A stretch of DNA of 64,000 bases from Rhizobium sp. ACO-34A (GTDB lineage: Bacteria > Pseudomonadota > Alphaproteobacteria > Rhizobiales > Rhizobiaceae): positions 1,429,001 through 1,493,000 of the forward strand of contig CP021371.1 of assembly GCA_002600635.1 (NCBI GenBank). The letters are read 5' to 3'. The position numbers were made by a program, and so were the translations under genes. The notes below the pieces were generated by a model that was not told the origin of the DNA, searched no databases, and saw only the letters and a list, made by a program, of their open reading frames with translations. Position 1 is the first letter of the stretch; each line of letters starts with the position of its first letter. Positions 17,506 to 26,854 of the stretch are shown here, piece after piece.

Positions 17506-17509
17506 TAAA

Positions 17510-19273
17510 TCAGAACAGGTCGGCGTCGAGCGCCATGATATCGGCAGCGCCGGCGCGGATGGCCGCGTCGAGGCTGACGGTCTGCGGCAGCAGGCGGGCC
17601 GCAAAGAAGCGGGCAAGCGCGAGCTTGCGCTGCTTCAGCGGCGTCGTCGCATCGGCCGAGGCTTTTTCGGCCATGCGCACCCAGAGCCAGCCGAAGCTCA
17701 CCAGCGCGAAGAAGCGCAGGTAGTCGGTGGCGCTCGCTCCAGCCTCCACCGGATCGGCGCCCTTGGCCAGCAAGTCTTCCGTCAGTTTTTCGAGCCGGGC
17801 AAGGGCCTCGATAACGGAGGTTTTCACCGTTTCCAGTTCGGCCGGACCATTCGTTGCCGAAAGTTCCGAACGCACCAGCGCGAAGAAGCCGCGCGCCACG
17901 GCGCCATTTTCCATCGGCAGCTTGCGGCCGACAAGGTCCATGGCCTGCACGCCGTTGGTGCCCTCATAGATCTGGGCGATGCGGGCATCGCGCACATACT
18001 GTTCCATGCCCCATTCGCGGATATAGCCGTGACCGCCGAACACCTGCTGCGACTGGACGGCGATCTCGAAGCCGAAATCGGTGAAGGCAGCCTTCACCAC
18101 CGGTGTCAGCAGCGCGACGAGGCCGTCAGCCTTGCGGCGGGCTTCCGCATCCGGGTGACGGGCGGCGATGTCCATCTGCAGAGCGGTCCAGATGGCGAGC
18201 GCACGGCCGGCCTCGGTCAGCGACCGGCCGGTCAGCAGCATCTTGCGCACGTCGGCATGTTCGATGATCGGCACGGGGCCGCGCGCACCGTCGGCGGAGC
18301 GGCCCTGCAGGCGCTCGCGGGCGTAGGCGACGGCCTTCTGGTTGGCGGCCTCGCCGATACCCAATCCCTGAATGCCGACGAACAGGCGCTCGGCATTCAT
18401 CATCGTGAACATGGCGTTGAGGCCGCGGCCGGGCTCTCCGACCAGCCAGCCGATGGCTCCATCATAATTCATCACGCAGGTCGGCTGGGCGTGAATGCCC
18501 ATCTTGTGCTCCAGCGAGCCGACCGACATGCGGTTGCGCTCACCGAGCGAGCCGTCTTCGTTGACGAGGAACTTGGGCGACAGGAACAGGCTGATGCCCT
18601 TCACGCCCTTCGGCGCGTCGGGCAGGCGGGCCAGCACCAGATGCACGATGTTGCCGCCGAAATCCTGGTCGCCGGAGGAAATGAAGATCTTCGTGCCCTT
18701 GATGGCGTAGGACCCATCACCCACCGGCTCGGCGCGGGTGGTGAGCAGGCCGAGATCGGTGCCGGCGGAGGATTCGGTGAGCGCCATCGCGCCTGTCCAT
18801 TCGCCGGAAATCATCTTCGGCAGATATGTCTGCTTCAGATCGTCGCTCGCATGGTGGGCAATCGCTTCGACCGCGCCGCGCGTCAGGCCCGGAAACAGGC
18901 CGAAGGACAGGTTGGCGGACGACAGCATCTCATCGAGAAGGATCTGCAGCACGCGCGGCAGGCCCTGTCCGCCGAATTCGGGGTCGCCTGACAGTCCGCC
19001 CCAGCCGGCCTCGACAAAGGCCTTGTAGGCGTCGGCGATGCCCTTCGGTGTCGTCACCAGCCCGTTCTCCAGCTTGCAGCCTTCCTCGTCGCCGGGACGA
19101 TTGAGCGGTTCAAGGATTTCGGCGCAGAACTTGCCGCCCTCTTCGAGAACGCTCGTTGCGAGTTCCGTATTGACCTCTTCAAAGCCGGGAAGGGCGGCCA
19201 TCTGCGCGTCGAAGTCGAAGACCTCGCCGAGCAGGAAGGAGATGTCGTCGACGGGAGGGATATAGCCAGCCAT
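17510..19273 (-). CDS. Acyl-CoA dehydrogenase, long form with C-terminal extension
   Basis: 587 residues with AAGGA before ATG 19273. It performs the first oxidation of beta-oxidation (acyl-CoA to trans-2-enoyl-CoA), passing electrons to ETF. Core motifs are ALTESSAGTDLGLLTTRAEP, IKGTKIFISSGDQDF, and QVFGGHGYIREWGMEQYVRD then ARIAQIYEGTNGVQAMDLVG, with the catalytic glutamate in YEGT. The extra ~130 residues after the core, ending SLDAAIRAGAADIMALDADL, are typical of the ~590-residue FadE-like group. Its electron route is completed by the ETF-QO encoded upstream in this locus. Confidence 0.9.
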   Translation of the reverse strand: MAGYIPPVDDISFLLGEVFDFDAQMAALPGFEEVNTELATSVLEEGGKFCAEILEPLNRPGDEEGCKLENGLVTTPKGIADAYKAFVEAGWGGLSGDPEFGGQGLPRVLQILLDEMLSSANLSFGLFPGLTRGAVEAIAHHASDDLKQTYLPKMISGEWTGAMALTESSAGTDLGLLTTRAEPVGDGSYAIKGTKIFISSGDQDFGGNIVHLVLARLPDAPKGVKGISLFLSPKFLVNEDGSLGERNRMSVGSLEHKMGIHAQPTCVMNYDGAIGWLVGEPGRGLNAMFTMMNAERLFVGIQGLGIGEAANQKAVAYARERLQGRSADGARGPVPIIEHADVRKMLLTGRSLTEAGRALAIWTALQMDIAARHPDAEARRKADGLVALLTPVVKAAFTDFGFEIAVQSQQVFGGHGYIREWGMEQYVRDARIAQIYEGTNGVQAMDLVGRKLPMENGAVARGFFALVRSELSATNGPAELETVKTSVIEALARLEKLTEDLLAKGADPVEAGASATDYLRFFALVSFGWLWVRMAEKASADATTPLKQRKLALARFFAARLLPQTVSLDAAIRAGAADIMALDADLF

Positions 19274-19297
19274 GGGAGTTTCCTTGCCTCTTCTTGT

Positions 19298-21595
19298 TCA
19301 GTTGCGCAGCGGTTTGCCGGTCGCCAGCATGTGCTTGACGCGGTCCACGGTTGCGGGTGTTGCGAGCAGGTCGACGAAGGCCTCGCGCTCCAGCGCGAGC
19401 ACATCGTCTTCCGAGAGCGGTTTCAGCGGATCGGCGGATAGGCCGCCAGTCAGAACATTGGCGAGCGCGCGCCCGACCACTCCGTCATGTGCGGTGGCAC
19501 GACCGGCGAGCGCTTCGCCTTCGATGATGTTGTGAATTGCCGAGGCGCCCGAAGGACCGGCCATAGCGATGACAGGCGGTTCCGGCGCGACATAGCCTTC
19601 GGCGAGAGCCAGCGCCTTTGCCTTGGCGTCGGCGATCAGCCGGCTGCGGTTCATGGTGATGCCGTCGGTGGCCTTCAGGAAGCCGAGGTTGCGGGCATCG
19701 AAGGCGCTGGCCGAAACCCTGGCGGGCGCGATCAGGTTGAAGGCGGCAATCGCAGGCGCGACCGGCCCGCGCAGCGCGGCGGTCGATTCCGAGAAGCGCA
19801 GCATCATTTCCTTGCAGCCGCCCCAGCCCGGCACGACGCCGATGCGGGTTTCGACGAGGCCGATGGAAAGCTCCGCATGGGCCTGGATCGCGTCGCAATG
19901 CAGAAGGATCTCGCAGCCGCCGCCGAGCGCCAAGCCGGCTGCCGCGCCGACCACCGGGAAGGGGGCGTATTTCACCGCCTTGAAGGTGCGATGGCCATGG
20001 TCGATGAAAGCGCCCAATGCCTCGCGGCCACCCTTTTCCACCGTATCGAGGAAGACGCGCAGGTCGGCGCCCGCGCTGAACACGGTGGCATCGCTGCCGA
20101 TCACCAGTGCCTTGAAATCCTTCGCCGTGCGTTCGACAGCCTTGTTGATGGCGTCGAGCAAAGCGGGATTGTAGGTGTTCATCTTGGTGCGGAATTCGAG
20201 GCAGGCAACGCCGTCGCCAAGATCCCACAGGCTTGCCGCGCCCCAGTCCTCGACCGGCTTGCCGGCGAGCTTGAGGTCGGAAAGAAGCAGTACGCCGTCA
20301 CCCTTGGCGATGCGCTCGACCGTGCCGTCAGGCAGCAGGTTGGCGCGCTTGCCGTCGATGACCGAATAGAAGCCGCCCTTTTCGGCTGCGAGCGAGAGAT
20401 AGGCGGGCACGGCAACGCCGCGCGCTTCGAGCCGCGCCTTCAGCCAGCCAGCGCCGAGCCGGTCGATCAGCTCGAACGGACCCTGCTTCCAGCCGTAGCC
20501 GGTGCGCATGGCCTCATCCACGGCATCCGGCGTGCCGGCGATTTCCGGCACCAGCGATGCGGCATAGGCAAGCGCCTTTTCCATGACGATCGCAGCATAG
20601 CGGCCGCCGAGGCCGGCATGCTCCATCAGCGCGCGCGGATCGCCGCCCGAGGCATCGAGGCTTTCGGAGGAAACCGCCTTCTGCGGCCGGTAGTCGCCGG
20701 TCTTCAGGTCGGTCACGTCGCGCGACTTGCGGTCGGGCGAAAGCCGCACGAAGCCCGCACCGCTTTTGCGGCCGAGACGGTTTTCCGCGATCATGCGGGC
20801 GATCAGCGCCGGTTCGGCGTTGTAATCCTTCACCGCATCGCCTTCCGGCGTCGCGTTCTGCAGGCTGCGCAGGATCGTTGGCATCAGGTCGATGCCGACG
20901 AGATCCAGCAGGCCGAAGATGCCGGTGGAGGGAATGCCGAACGGCTTGCCGATGATGGCGTCTGCTTCCTCGACATCGAGGCCGAGTTCGATGGCTTCGT
21001 TCTGCGCCACCACCATCCAGTAATTGCCGATGCGGTTGCCGATGAAGCCGGGCGTGTCCTTGGCTTGGACCACGCTCTTGCCGAGGCCGCGATCCGCGAA
21101 ATCACGGATGGTCGCGGTCACTTCGGGCCTGGTTGCCTTGCCGGAGACGAGTTCCAGGAGCCGCATGATGCGCGGCGGATTGAAGAAATGGGTGATGAGG
21201 AAGTCGGCGGCGAAACCCTCCGGCAGTCCTTCGACCAGCGAATGCAGCGGAATGGTCGAAGTGTTGGAAGAGACGATCGAACCCTTCTTCCTGACGCCGT
21301 CGATGGCGCGGTAGAGCGTCTGTTTGATCTCCAGCTTTTCCGCCACAGCCTCGACGATCCAGTCGGCGTCGGCGATCAGCGCCAGGTCGTCCTTGGTCGA
21401 GCCGGTGGCGATGCGGCTCGCGAATGCCGGGTCCATGAAGCCGTTGGCCTTGAGCTGGCGGGCGACGCCGCCGTCGGCGAACTTCTTCTCCATGTCGAGC
21501 AGCACCACGTCCAGCCCTGCATTGGCGAGATGGGCGGCGATGCCCGAACCCATGACGCCTGCGCCGATAACGGCGGCTTTCCTGATCTCAGCCAT
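19298..21595 (-). CDS. 3-hydroxyacyl-CoA dehydrogenase / enoyl-CoA hydratase (FadN type)
   Basis: 765 residues from ATG 21595, 3 nt after the thiolase stop; the 17 extra residues of the longer frame belong to the thiolase region. The NAD-binding domain is N-terminal (AAVIGAGVMGSGIAAHLANA), followed by hydroxyacyl-CoA dehydrogenase helices (THFFNPPRIMRLLELV). A crotonase-fold hydratase domain is C-terminal (FPVVGAAAGLALGGGCEILL, then VETRIGVVPGWGGCKEMML). This order is the reverse of E. coli FadB and matches Bacillus FadN, as does the neighbouring dehydrogenase and thiolase set. Confidence 0.9.
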   Translation of the reverse strand: MAEIRKAAVIGAGVMGSGIAAHLANAGLDVVLLDMEKKFADGGVARQLKANGFMDPAFASRIATGSTKDDLALIADADWIVEAVAEKLEIKQTLYRAIDGVRKKGSIVSSNTSTIPLHSLVEGLPEGFAADFLITHFFNPPRIMRLLELVSGKATRPEVTATIRDFADRGLGKSVVQAKDTPGFIGNRIGNYWMVVAQNEAIELGLDVEEADAIIGKPFGIPSTGIFGLLDLVGIDLMPTILRSLQNATPEGDAVKDYNAEPALIARMIAENRLGRKSGAGFVRLSPDRKSRDVTDLKTGDYRPQKAVSSESLDASGGDPRALMEHAGLGGRYAAIVMEKALAYAASLVPEIAGTPDAVDEAMRTGYGWKQGPFELIDRLGAGWLKARLEARGVAVPAYLSLAAEKGGFYSVIDGKRANLLPDGTVERIAKGDGVLLLSDLKLAGKPVEDWGAASLWDLGDGVACLEFRTKMNTYNPALLDAINKAVERTAKDFKALVIGSDATVFSAGADLRVFLDTVEKGGREALGAFIDHGHRTFKAVKYAPFPVVGAAAGLALGGGCEILLHCDAIQAHAELSIGLVETRIGVVPGWGGCKEMMLRFSESTAALRGPVAPAIAAFNLIAPARVSASAFDARNLGFLKATDGITMNRSRLIADAKAKALALAEGYVAPEPPVIAMAGPSGASAIHNIIEGEALAGRATAHDGVVGRALANVLTGGLSADPLKPLSEDDVLALEREAFVDLLATPATVDRVKHMLATGKPLRN

Positions 21596-21597
21596 GA

Positions 21598-22719
21598 TTA
21601 TGCAGCCTCCAGAACCATGGCGATGCCCTGACCGCCGCCGATGCACTGGGTGGCGAGCGCGTGGCGTCCGCCGTCGCGCTTCAGGAGAAGCGACGCCTTG
21701 CCGACGAGGCGGGCGCCGGTCGCGCCCAGCGGATGGCCGAGAGCGATCGCGCCGCCGTCGCGGTTGAGGCGGGTGGGATCGATGTCGAGGTCGCGGCAGC
21801 AGGAAAGAACCTGCACGGCGAAGGCCTCGTTCATCTCGATCACGTCGAGATCACCTGCGGAAATGCCGGCGCGCTTCAGCGCCTTGCGGCTGGCCTCGAC
21901 CGGGCCGATGCCCATGATCTCGGGCGCGCAGCCGGAAATGGCATATCCCGAGATGCGGGCGAGCGGGGCGAGGTTATGGCGCTTCACGAATGCTTCCGAG
22001 CAGACCAGCGTCGCGGAGGCACCGTCGGTGAGCGGCGAGGAGTTGCCGGCCGTGACCGAACCGCCGGCCTTGAAGGCGGTCTTGAGGCCCGCGAGCTTTT
22101 CGGCGTCCGTCTCACGCGGGCAGCCATCGGCGGCGACATCGCCGATAGGGGCGATCTCGGTGGCCAGCCGGCCATCGGCGCGGGCGGCGAGCGCCTTCTT
22201 CTGGCTCTCCAGCGAATAGGCGTCCTGTTCCTCGCGCGAGATACCGTAGCGGTCGGCGAGGTTTTCGGCGGTCAGTCCCATGTTGAGGAAGGCGATGCGC
22301 TGGGCGTCGCTCCAGGCCGGGTTCGGCATGGGGTTGAAGCCCATCATCGGCACGCGGCTCATGCTTTCCACGCCGCCCGCGACGAAGGCGTCGCCCGCGC
22401 CCATGGCGATTGCGCCGGCCGCCATCTGGATGGCCTGCATGGAGGAGCCGCACCAGCGGTTGACGGTGGAGCCGCCGACCGATTGCGGCAGGCCGGCGAT
22501 CAGCGCCGCGCAACGGGCGATGTTGAGGCCCTGTTCTCCCTCCGCGAAGGCGCAGCCGAGGTTGACGTCCTCGATTTCGGCCGGGTCGATGCCCGAGCGG
22601 CCGACCAGCGCCTTGATGACGCCGGCTACGAGATCATCCGGGCGAACGCCGGCCAGCGCGCCGCGATAGGCGGGCGTAAACGGGCTGCGCAGGGTATCGA
22701 CGATATAGATTGCGGTCAT
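21598..22719 (-). CDS. Acetyl-CoA acyltransferase (thiolase)
   Basis: 373 residues from ATG 22719, preceded by AGGAAGAAG; the frame can be extended to 22755 without support. It cleaves 3-ketoacyl-CoA in the last step of beta-oxidation. The nucleophilic cysteine is in STVNRWCGSSMQAIQMAA, the catalytic histidine in GGAIALGHPLGATGAR, and the second cysteine in ATQCIGGGQG; the NEAFAVQ motif is present. Together with the FadN-like protein it forms the equivalent of a trifunctional complex. Confidence 0.92.
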   Translation of the reverse strand: MTAIYIVDTLRSPFTPAYRGALAGVRPDDLVAGVIKALVGRSGIDPAEIEDVNLGCAFAEGEQGLNIARCAALIAGLPQSVGGSTVNRWCGSSMQAIQMAAGAIAMGAGDAFVAGGVESMSRVPMMGFNPMPNPAWSDAQRIAFLNMGLTAENLADRYGISREEQDAYSLESQKKALAARADGRLATEIAPIGDVAADGCPRETDAEKLAGLKTAFKAGGSVTAGNSSPLTDGASATLVCSEAFVKRHNLAPLARISGYAISGCAPEIMGIGPVEASRKALKRAGISAGDLDVIEMNEAFAVQVLSCCRDLDIDPTRLNRDGGAIALGHPLGATGARLVGKASLLLKRDGGRHALATQCIGGGQGIAMVLEAA

Positions 22720-22735
22720 GGTCTTCTTCTTCCTG

Positions 22736-22795
22736 TCTGGAAGCATTTCCGGCAAAACTGCGAGGCGGTTCGCGTCGGATCATGCTTGAGAACAA
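22736..22795. repeat. Degenerate dispersed repeat
   Basis: AAGCATTTCCGGCAAAACTG, then CGGTTCGCGTCGGATCATGC. It is a diverged copy of the repeat family described at 937, lying between the ETF-QO stop and the thiolase start. Confidence 0.55.
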
Positions 22796-22811
22796 ATCGG
22801 TGGAACGGACG

Positions 22812-24488
22812 TCACATGTTGGGATAGTTCGGGCCGCCGCCGCCTTCGGGCGGCACCCAGGTGATGTTCTGCGAGGGATCCTTGATGTCGCAGGTCTTGC
22901 AGTGCACGCAGTTCTGCGCGTTGATTACGAAACGGGGGCCGCTCTTCGCCTGTTCGTCGTCATAGACGACCTCGTAGACCCCGGCGGGACAGTAGAGCCG
23001 CGCCGGCTCGCCATAGAGCGGCAGGTTGCGCTCGATCGGGATGCTCGGATCGGTGAGCCTCAGATGAACCGGCTGGTCCTCGATATGGTTGGTGTTCGAC
23101 AGGAAGACCGAGGACGGCTTGTCGAAGGTAAGCTTCCCGTCCGGCTTCGGGTACTGGATCGGCGTCACCTCCGAGAGCGACTTCAGGCTCTGGAAATCGG
23201 CCTTCTGATGCTTCAGCGTGCCGAAGGGCGAGACGCCGAACAGCGTCTGCAGCCACATGTCGATGCCGCCAAGGCCGACGCCGAGCACGGTGCCGAACCG
23301 CGACCATAGCGGCTTGACGTTGCGGACCGGCTTCAGGTCCCGCCCGATGGCCGAACCGCGCCAGCCGGCCTCATAGGCTTCGAGCGTATCGTTGGCACGG
23401 CCGCCGGCAAGCCCGTCGAACACGGCATCCGCCGCCTGCATGCCGGAATGGATGGCGTTGTGCGAGCCCTTGATGCGCGGCACGTTCATGAAGCCCGCCG
23501 CGCAGCCGGCCAGCACGCCGCCGGGGAAGGCAAGCTGCGGCACCGACTGGTAGCCGCCTTCGGTCAGCGCCCGCGCCCCATAGGCGATGCGCTTGGCCCC
23601 CTCGAAGGTGTCGCGGATCAGGGGATGCGTCTTGAAACGCTGGAACTCGTCGAAGGGTGAGAGCGTCGGGTTCTTGTAATCGAGATGCAGCACGAAGCCG
23701 ACGGTCACGAGGTGATCGTCGAAATGATAGAGGAACGAGCCACCCCCGGTCTTCATGTCGAGCGGCCAGCCGAACGAATGCTGCACCAGCCCTTCCCGGA
23801 ACTTCTCCGGCTTGACCTGCCAGAGTTCCTTGATGCCGATGCCGAATTTCTGCACCGAGCGTCCCTCGGTCAGGTTGAAGCGGGAAAGGAGTTGCTTGGT
23901 CAGACTGCCGCGCGCACCCTCTGCGAACACGGTGTATTTCGCCCGAAGCTCCATGCCGGGGGTGAAATCGTCCTTCGGCTCGCCGTCGCGGCCAATTCCC
24001 ATGTCGCCGGTGGCGATGCCGGCGACCGCGCCGTTGTCGTCGTAGAGAACTTCGGTCGCCGCAAAACCCGGATAGATCTCGACGCCGAGCGCTTCGGCCT
24101 GTGCCCCGAGATAGCGGGCGACATTGCCGAGCGAGCCGATGAAGTTGCCGTGATTGTTCATCAGCGGCGGCATCAGCGCGTTGGGAAGCCGCAGCGACCG
24201 GGTGGCGGTCAGCACATGGAAGCGGTCGTCGGTGACTTCGGTGGTGAGCGGCCGGTCTGGATCTTCCCGCCAGTCGGGTAGCAGCGCATCGAGGCCGGAA
24301 GGATCGATCACTGCGCCCGACAGGATATGCGCGCCGACTTCCGAACCCTTTTCCACGACGACGACGGAAATTTCCTCGCCGGCCTCGGCCGCGCGCTGCT
24401 TCAGGCGGATCGCGGTGGCAAGACCGGCCGGTCCCGCGCCAACGATCACCACGTCGAAGTCCATGGCCTCCCTGATTGTCTCGCTCAA
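22812..24488 (-). CDS. Electron transfer flavoprotein-ubiquinone oxidoreductase
   Basis: 558 residues. It passes electrons from acyl-CoA dehydrogenases, via ETF, to ubiquinone at the inner membrane. The FAD site is DFDVVIVGAGPAGLATAIRL. A quinone/membrane region follows mid-protein. A 4Fe-4S ferredoxin-like domain is at the C-terminus, with cysteines in YCPAGVYE and INAQNCVHCKTCDIKDPSQN. The start chosen is TTG 24488 because AAGGAGG lies 5 nt upstream and the resulting N-terminus (M)SETIREAMDFDVV matches the family style; the ATG at 24464 has no such site. Confidence 0.92.
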   Translation of the reverse strand: MSETIREAMDFDVVIVGAGPAGLATAIRLKQRAAEAGEEISVVVVEKGSEVGAHILSGAVIDPSGLDALLPDWREDPDRPLTTEVTDDRFHVLTATRSLRLPNALMPPLMNNHGNFIGSLGNVARYLGAQAEALGVEIYPGFAATEVLYDDNGAVAGIATGDMGIGRDGEPKDDFTPGMELRAKYTVFAEGARGSLTKQLLSRFNLTEGRSVQKFGIGIKELWQVKPEKFREGLVQHSFGWPLDMKTGGGSFLYHFDDHLVTVGFVLHLDYKNPTLSPFDEFQRFKTHPLIRDTFEGAKRIAYGARALTEGGYQSVPQLAFPGGVLAGCAAGFMNVPRIKGSHNAIHSGMQAADAVFDGLAGGRANDTLEAYEAGWRGSAIGRDLKPVRNVKPLWSRFGTVLGVGLGGIDMWLQTLFGVSPFGTLKHQKADFQSLKSLSEVTPIQYPKPDGKLTFDKPSSVFLSNTNHIEDQPVHLRLTDPSIPIERNLPLYGEPARLYCPAGVYEVVYDDEQAKSGPRFVINAQNCVHCKTCDIKDPSQNITWVPPEGGGGPNYPNM

Positions 24489-24510
24489 CCTTTCCTCCTT
24501 CAGTTGATGA

Positions 24511-24524
24511 TGGTATATGTACCA
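24511..24524. promoter_or_regulatory. Palindromic operator candidate upstream of ETF-QO
   Basis: TGGTATATGTACCA, an inverted repeat TGGTA-N4-TACCA, lies 23 nt upstream of the ETF-QO start and between it and the divergent TetR gene. Its size fits a TetR-family site. No second copy was noticed elsewhere in the locus. Confidence 0.45.
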
Positions 24525-24691
24525 AACGATTGTTACAGTTCGCAAGTGCAAAATTCTTATCGCGTCTGCGAAGCCTGTGGAGAGCAGATGGGGAGGAATT
24601 TGGGGAAACGGACTATTTGTCTTGCCAGGCTTCTGCTTCCTGATGAGCAGGGTAATCGCATATGGAAAGTGCGGCGGTGCGGCATGCCTAA

Positions 24692-24795
24692 CCCTCCCCC
24701 TTGAGTGGGTGAGAAGCGGTCCGCGCAGCGGAGCAAGCGATCCAGTGAATCGATTGCAGTGACGAACGCCCGGCAGGGCAGAGGGGGTAACCACA
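24692..24795. repeat. Intergenic repeat unit
   Basis: CCCTTGAGTGGGTGAGAAGC, then GTCCGCGCAGCGGAGCAAGC and the palindromic ATCCAGTGAATCGATTGCAG, ending CCCGGCAGGGCAGAGGGGGT. Same long unit as at 15040 and 31635. Confidence 0.7.
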
Positions 24796-24895
24796 AGCGC
24801 ACAGCTTCTGACGTACCCCGGATTCCGTTGTCGCTGGAAATGCTCTATGAGCGTTGGAAAGATTGCAGAGAGATGACAAAACGCCGGGAGAGGCA

Positions 24896-25528
24896 ATGAC
24901 GGTAGGGGACAGCCGTGAAATGACGAGTGCTGCAAAAAGCACGCTTGCAGGCGCATTGCAGGACAGCGGGCTGAGCGATCGCCATCGCGATATTCTCGAT
25001 GCCGCCGCCGCCCTCTTCGCCGAGCGCGGCTATGCGGCGACCTCCGTGCGCGATATCGGCGAGCGGGTGGGGCTGCTCGGCGGCTCGCTCTATCACTATA
25101 TCAAGTCGAAGGAAGCACTGTTCGTCCGCATCCACGACATCGCCCTGCAGGTGGCGGAAGACCGCATCCGCGCGGCCATCGCACCGCTTTCCGATCCGTG
25201 GGCACGGCTGGAAGCGGCCTGCGTCACCATGATGGAAATCCAGCTCGATCCCAATTCGCTGACCATGCCGCTGATGAACGATTTCGCCTCGGCCCCGGCG
25301 GAGATCCGCGAACGGCTGGTCGAAAAACGCGATACCTTCGAACTGGTATTCCGCGACCTGATCGCCGCCCTGCCGCTCGATCCGGCGCTTGATCGCGGGG
25401 TCTATCGCCTGCTGCTCCTGACCCTGCTTAACAACGTCTCCGGCTGGTATCGCCCCGGCCGCATGACCCCCGACGAACTCGGCCGCCAGATCCTCCGCAT
25501 CTTCCGGCATGAGGCGGAGAAGCAATAA
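24896..25528 (+). CDS. TetR-family regulator of the fatty-acid locus
   Basis: 210 residues from ATG 24896 (GGGAGAGG upstream); earlier in-frame ATG 24854 has a poor site. The helix-turn-helix is at residues ~30-75 (ILDAAAALFAERGYAATSVR, then DIGERVGLLGGSLYHYIKSK). The C-terminal ligand domain is helical. It is divergent from the ETF-QO gene with a palindrome between them, so it probably represses the beta-oxidation genes and is released by an acyl-CoA. That regulatory link is inference from position. Confidence 0.82.
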   Translation: MTVGDSREMTSAAKSTLAGALQDSGLSDRHRDILDAAAALFAERGYAATSVRDIGERVGLLGGSLYHYIKSKEALFVRIHDIALQVAEDRIRAAIAPLSDPWARLEAACVTMMEIQLDPNSLTMPLMNDFASAPAEIRERLVEKRDTFELVFRDLIAALPLDPALDRGVYRLLLLTLLNNVSGWYRPGRMTPDELGRQILRIFRHEAEKQ

Positions 25529-25768
25529 GGGCGGAGAACGCACCGTGGTTTGTCGCTGGAACATGGTCCGCTTGTCACTACCAGCTTGGAGCTAAGCTCG
25601 GCTCTGTCCTTACGTCATCCTCGGCCTTGTGCCGAGGATCTATCCACGTCGATAAAATCAGGCGTTTGTAGATGCTCGGGACAGGCCCGAGCATGACGAC
25701 CGGAAGGTCTCTGTCCTTGCCAGTAGCCGGCTTTCCGCCTCATCCCGCAACCTACCCGACCACAACCG
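25529..25768. repeat. Intergenic region with hairpin repeats
   Basis: No gene seen. CATCCTCGGCCTTGTGCCGA at 25616-25640 and GCTCGGGACAGGCCCGAGCA at 25675-25697 are two imperfect hairpin units of the same kind as at 3030 and 52040. Confidence 0.6.
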
Positions 25769-26248
25769 TCAGCCGCGCCGCGCGGCCTCGATGGCGGCGA
25801 CGTCGATCTTCTTCATCGTCATCATTGCCGCGAAGGCCCGCTTTGCCTCGTCGCCGCCGGCCGCCATCGCCTCCAGCAAGGTGCGCGGGGTGATCTGCCA
25901 TGAGACGCCCCATTTGTCCTTGCACCAGCCGCATTCGCTTTCCTGCCCGCCATTGCCGACGATGGCGTTCCAGTAGCGGTCGGTTTCCGCCTGATCTTCA
26001 GTCGCGATCTGGAAGGAAAAGGCCTCGTTGTGCTTGAAGACGGGACCACCGTTGAGACCGACACAGGGAATGCCCGCGACGGTGAACTCGACCAGCAGCA
26101 CGTCGCCTTCCTTGCCGGAGGGATAGTCGCCCGGCGCGCGATAGAGCCTGCCGACGACGCTGTTGGGGAAAGTCATCGCGTAAAAGCGGGCCGCGGCCTC
26201 GGCATCCCTGTCGTACCAGACGCAGATCGTGTTCTTGGCAATCGTCAT
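25769..26248 (-). CDS. VOC-family protein, PhnB-like
   Basis: 159 residues with the pattern of the PhnB / 3-demethylubiquinone methyltransferase-like glyoxalase-fold group: NTICVWYDRDAEAAARFYAM, FTVAGIPCVGLNGGPVFKHN, AFSFQIATEDQAETDRYWNA and CGWCKDKWGVSWQITPRTL. Despite frequent 'methyltransferase' labels, these are small metal-independent or metal-binding dimers with no assigned reaction. Monocistronic on the minus strand. Confidence 0.85.
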   Translation of the reverse strand: MTIAKNTICVWYDRDAEAAARFYAMTFPNSVVGRLYRAPGDYPSGKEGDVLLVEFTVAGIPCVGLNGGPVFKHNEAFSFQIATEDQAETDRYWNAIVGNGGQESECGWCKDKWGVSWQITPRTLLEAMAAGGDEAKRAFAAMMTMKKIDVAAIEAARRG

Positions 26249-26297
26249 GGCTTGTCCTCCCTGTTCTTGTTCTCTGCCAAGCCACTGTCGACCGGGA

Positions 26298-26498
26298 TCA
26301 GCGTTCGTGACGCGTTGTCGGTGCCGGTCTGAGGTGATGGCTCGGTTCCGTCATCTCCTGTCGCTTTGCGCCGCCGGTGACCCTCGATGATTCACGTCTC
26401 TGGTCCGCCCGCCGGATCGCCCGGATGCTGGTCGCCTCGTCGATGAGATCGGTCAGTTCCTTCTCTGAAAGACCCGAAAGCTCAAAGGTTCTGCCCAT
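26298..26498 (-). CDS. Small protein of unknown function
   Basis: 66 residues with a strong ribosome site (AAGGAG, 7 nt before ATG 26498). The N-terminal half MGRTFELSGLSEKELTDLID is regular and probably helical; the C-terminal half is basic and low in complexity. No family recognised. It could be the 5' part of a longer ancestral gene or a genuine short regulator. Confidence 0.5.
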   Translation of the reverse strand: MGRTFELSGLSEKELTDLIDEATSIRAIRRADQRRESSRVTGGAKRQEMTEPSHHLRPAPTTRHER

Positions 26499-26854
26499 GA
26501 TGCACTCCTTCTGCAGTTTCTATGCAGGGGGTAACGCCGAAGTCGCAAAAACGTGCCGTGAAAATATCGTTTCAGGCAAACGACGGTCGGCTAACGCATG
26601 TCGCGCAAAAGTGTGCCGCGGTTTTGCGGCAACGACATGCGATAAAACAAAAGCCTAAAGCGTGCGGAGCGAATCTGAAAGATCGCGACACGCTTTAGCG
26701 GGTGAAACGAGCGCTGTCATTCGGCGTCGCAAGTCCGCGTACGAGGCCGGGTTCGGCGCTGAGGCCGCAGGCTTCCACCATGCCCCGCCCAAGGGGCTTA
26801 TGCGTACGGCGTTCCCATAGGCCCAAACGCATGAGGCATGATGCCGCCGAAGCG
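26499..26854. repeat. Intergenic region with palindromic repeats
   Basis: Contains the promoter side of the small gene, then GCGCAAAAGTGTGCCGCGGT with TTTTGCGGCAACGACATGCG (26606-26645), a copy of the dispersed repeat. An inverted pair follows: TAAAGCGTG (26655-26663) with CACGCTTTA (26690-26698). The remainder (26700-26854) shows nothing convincing. Confidence 0.6.
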
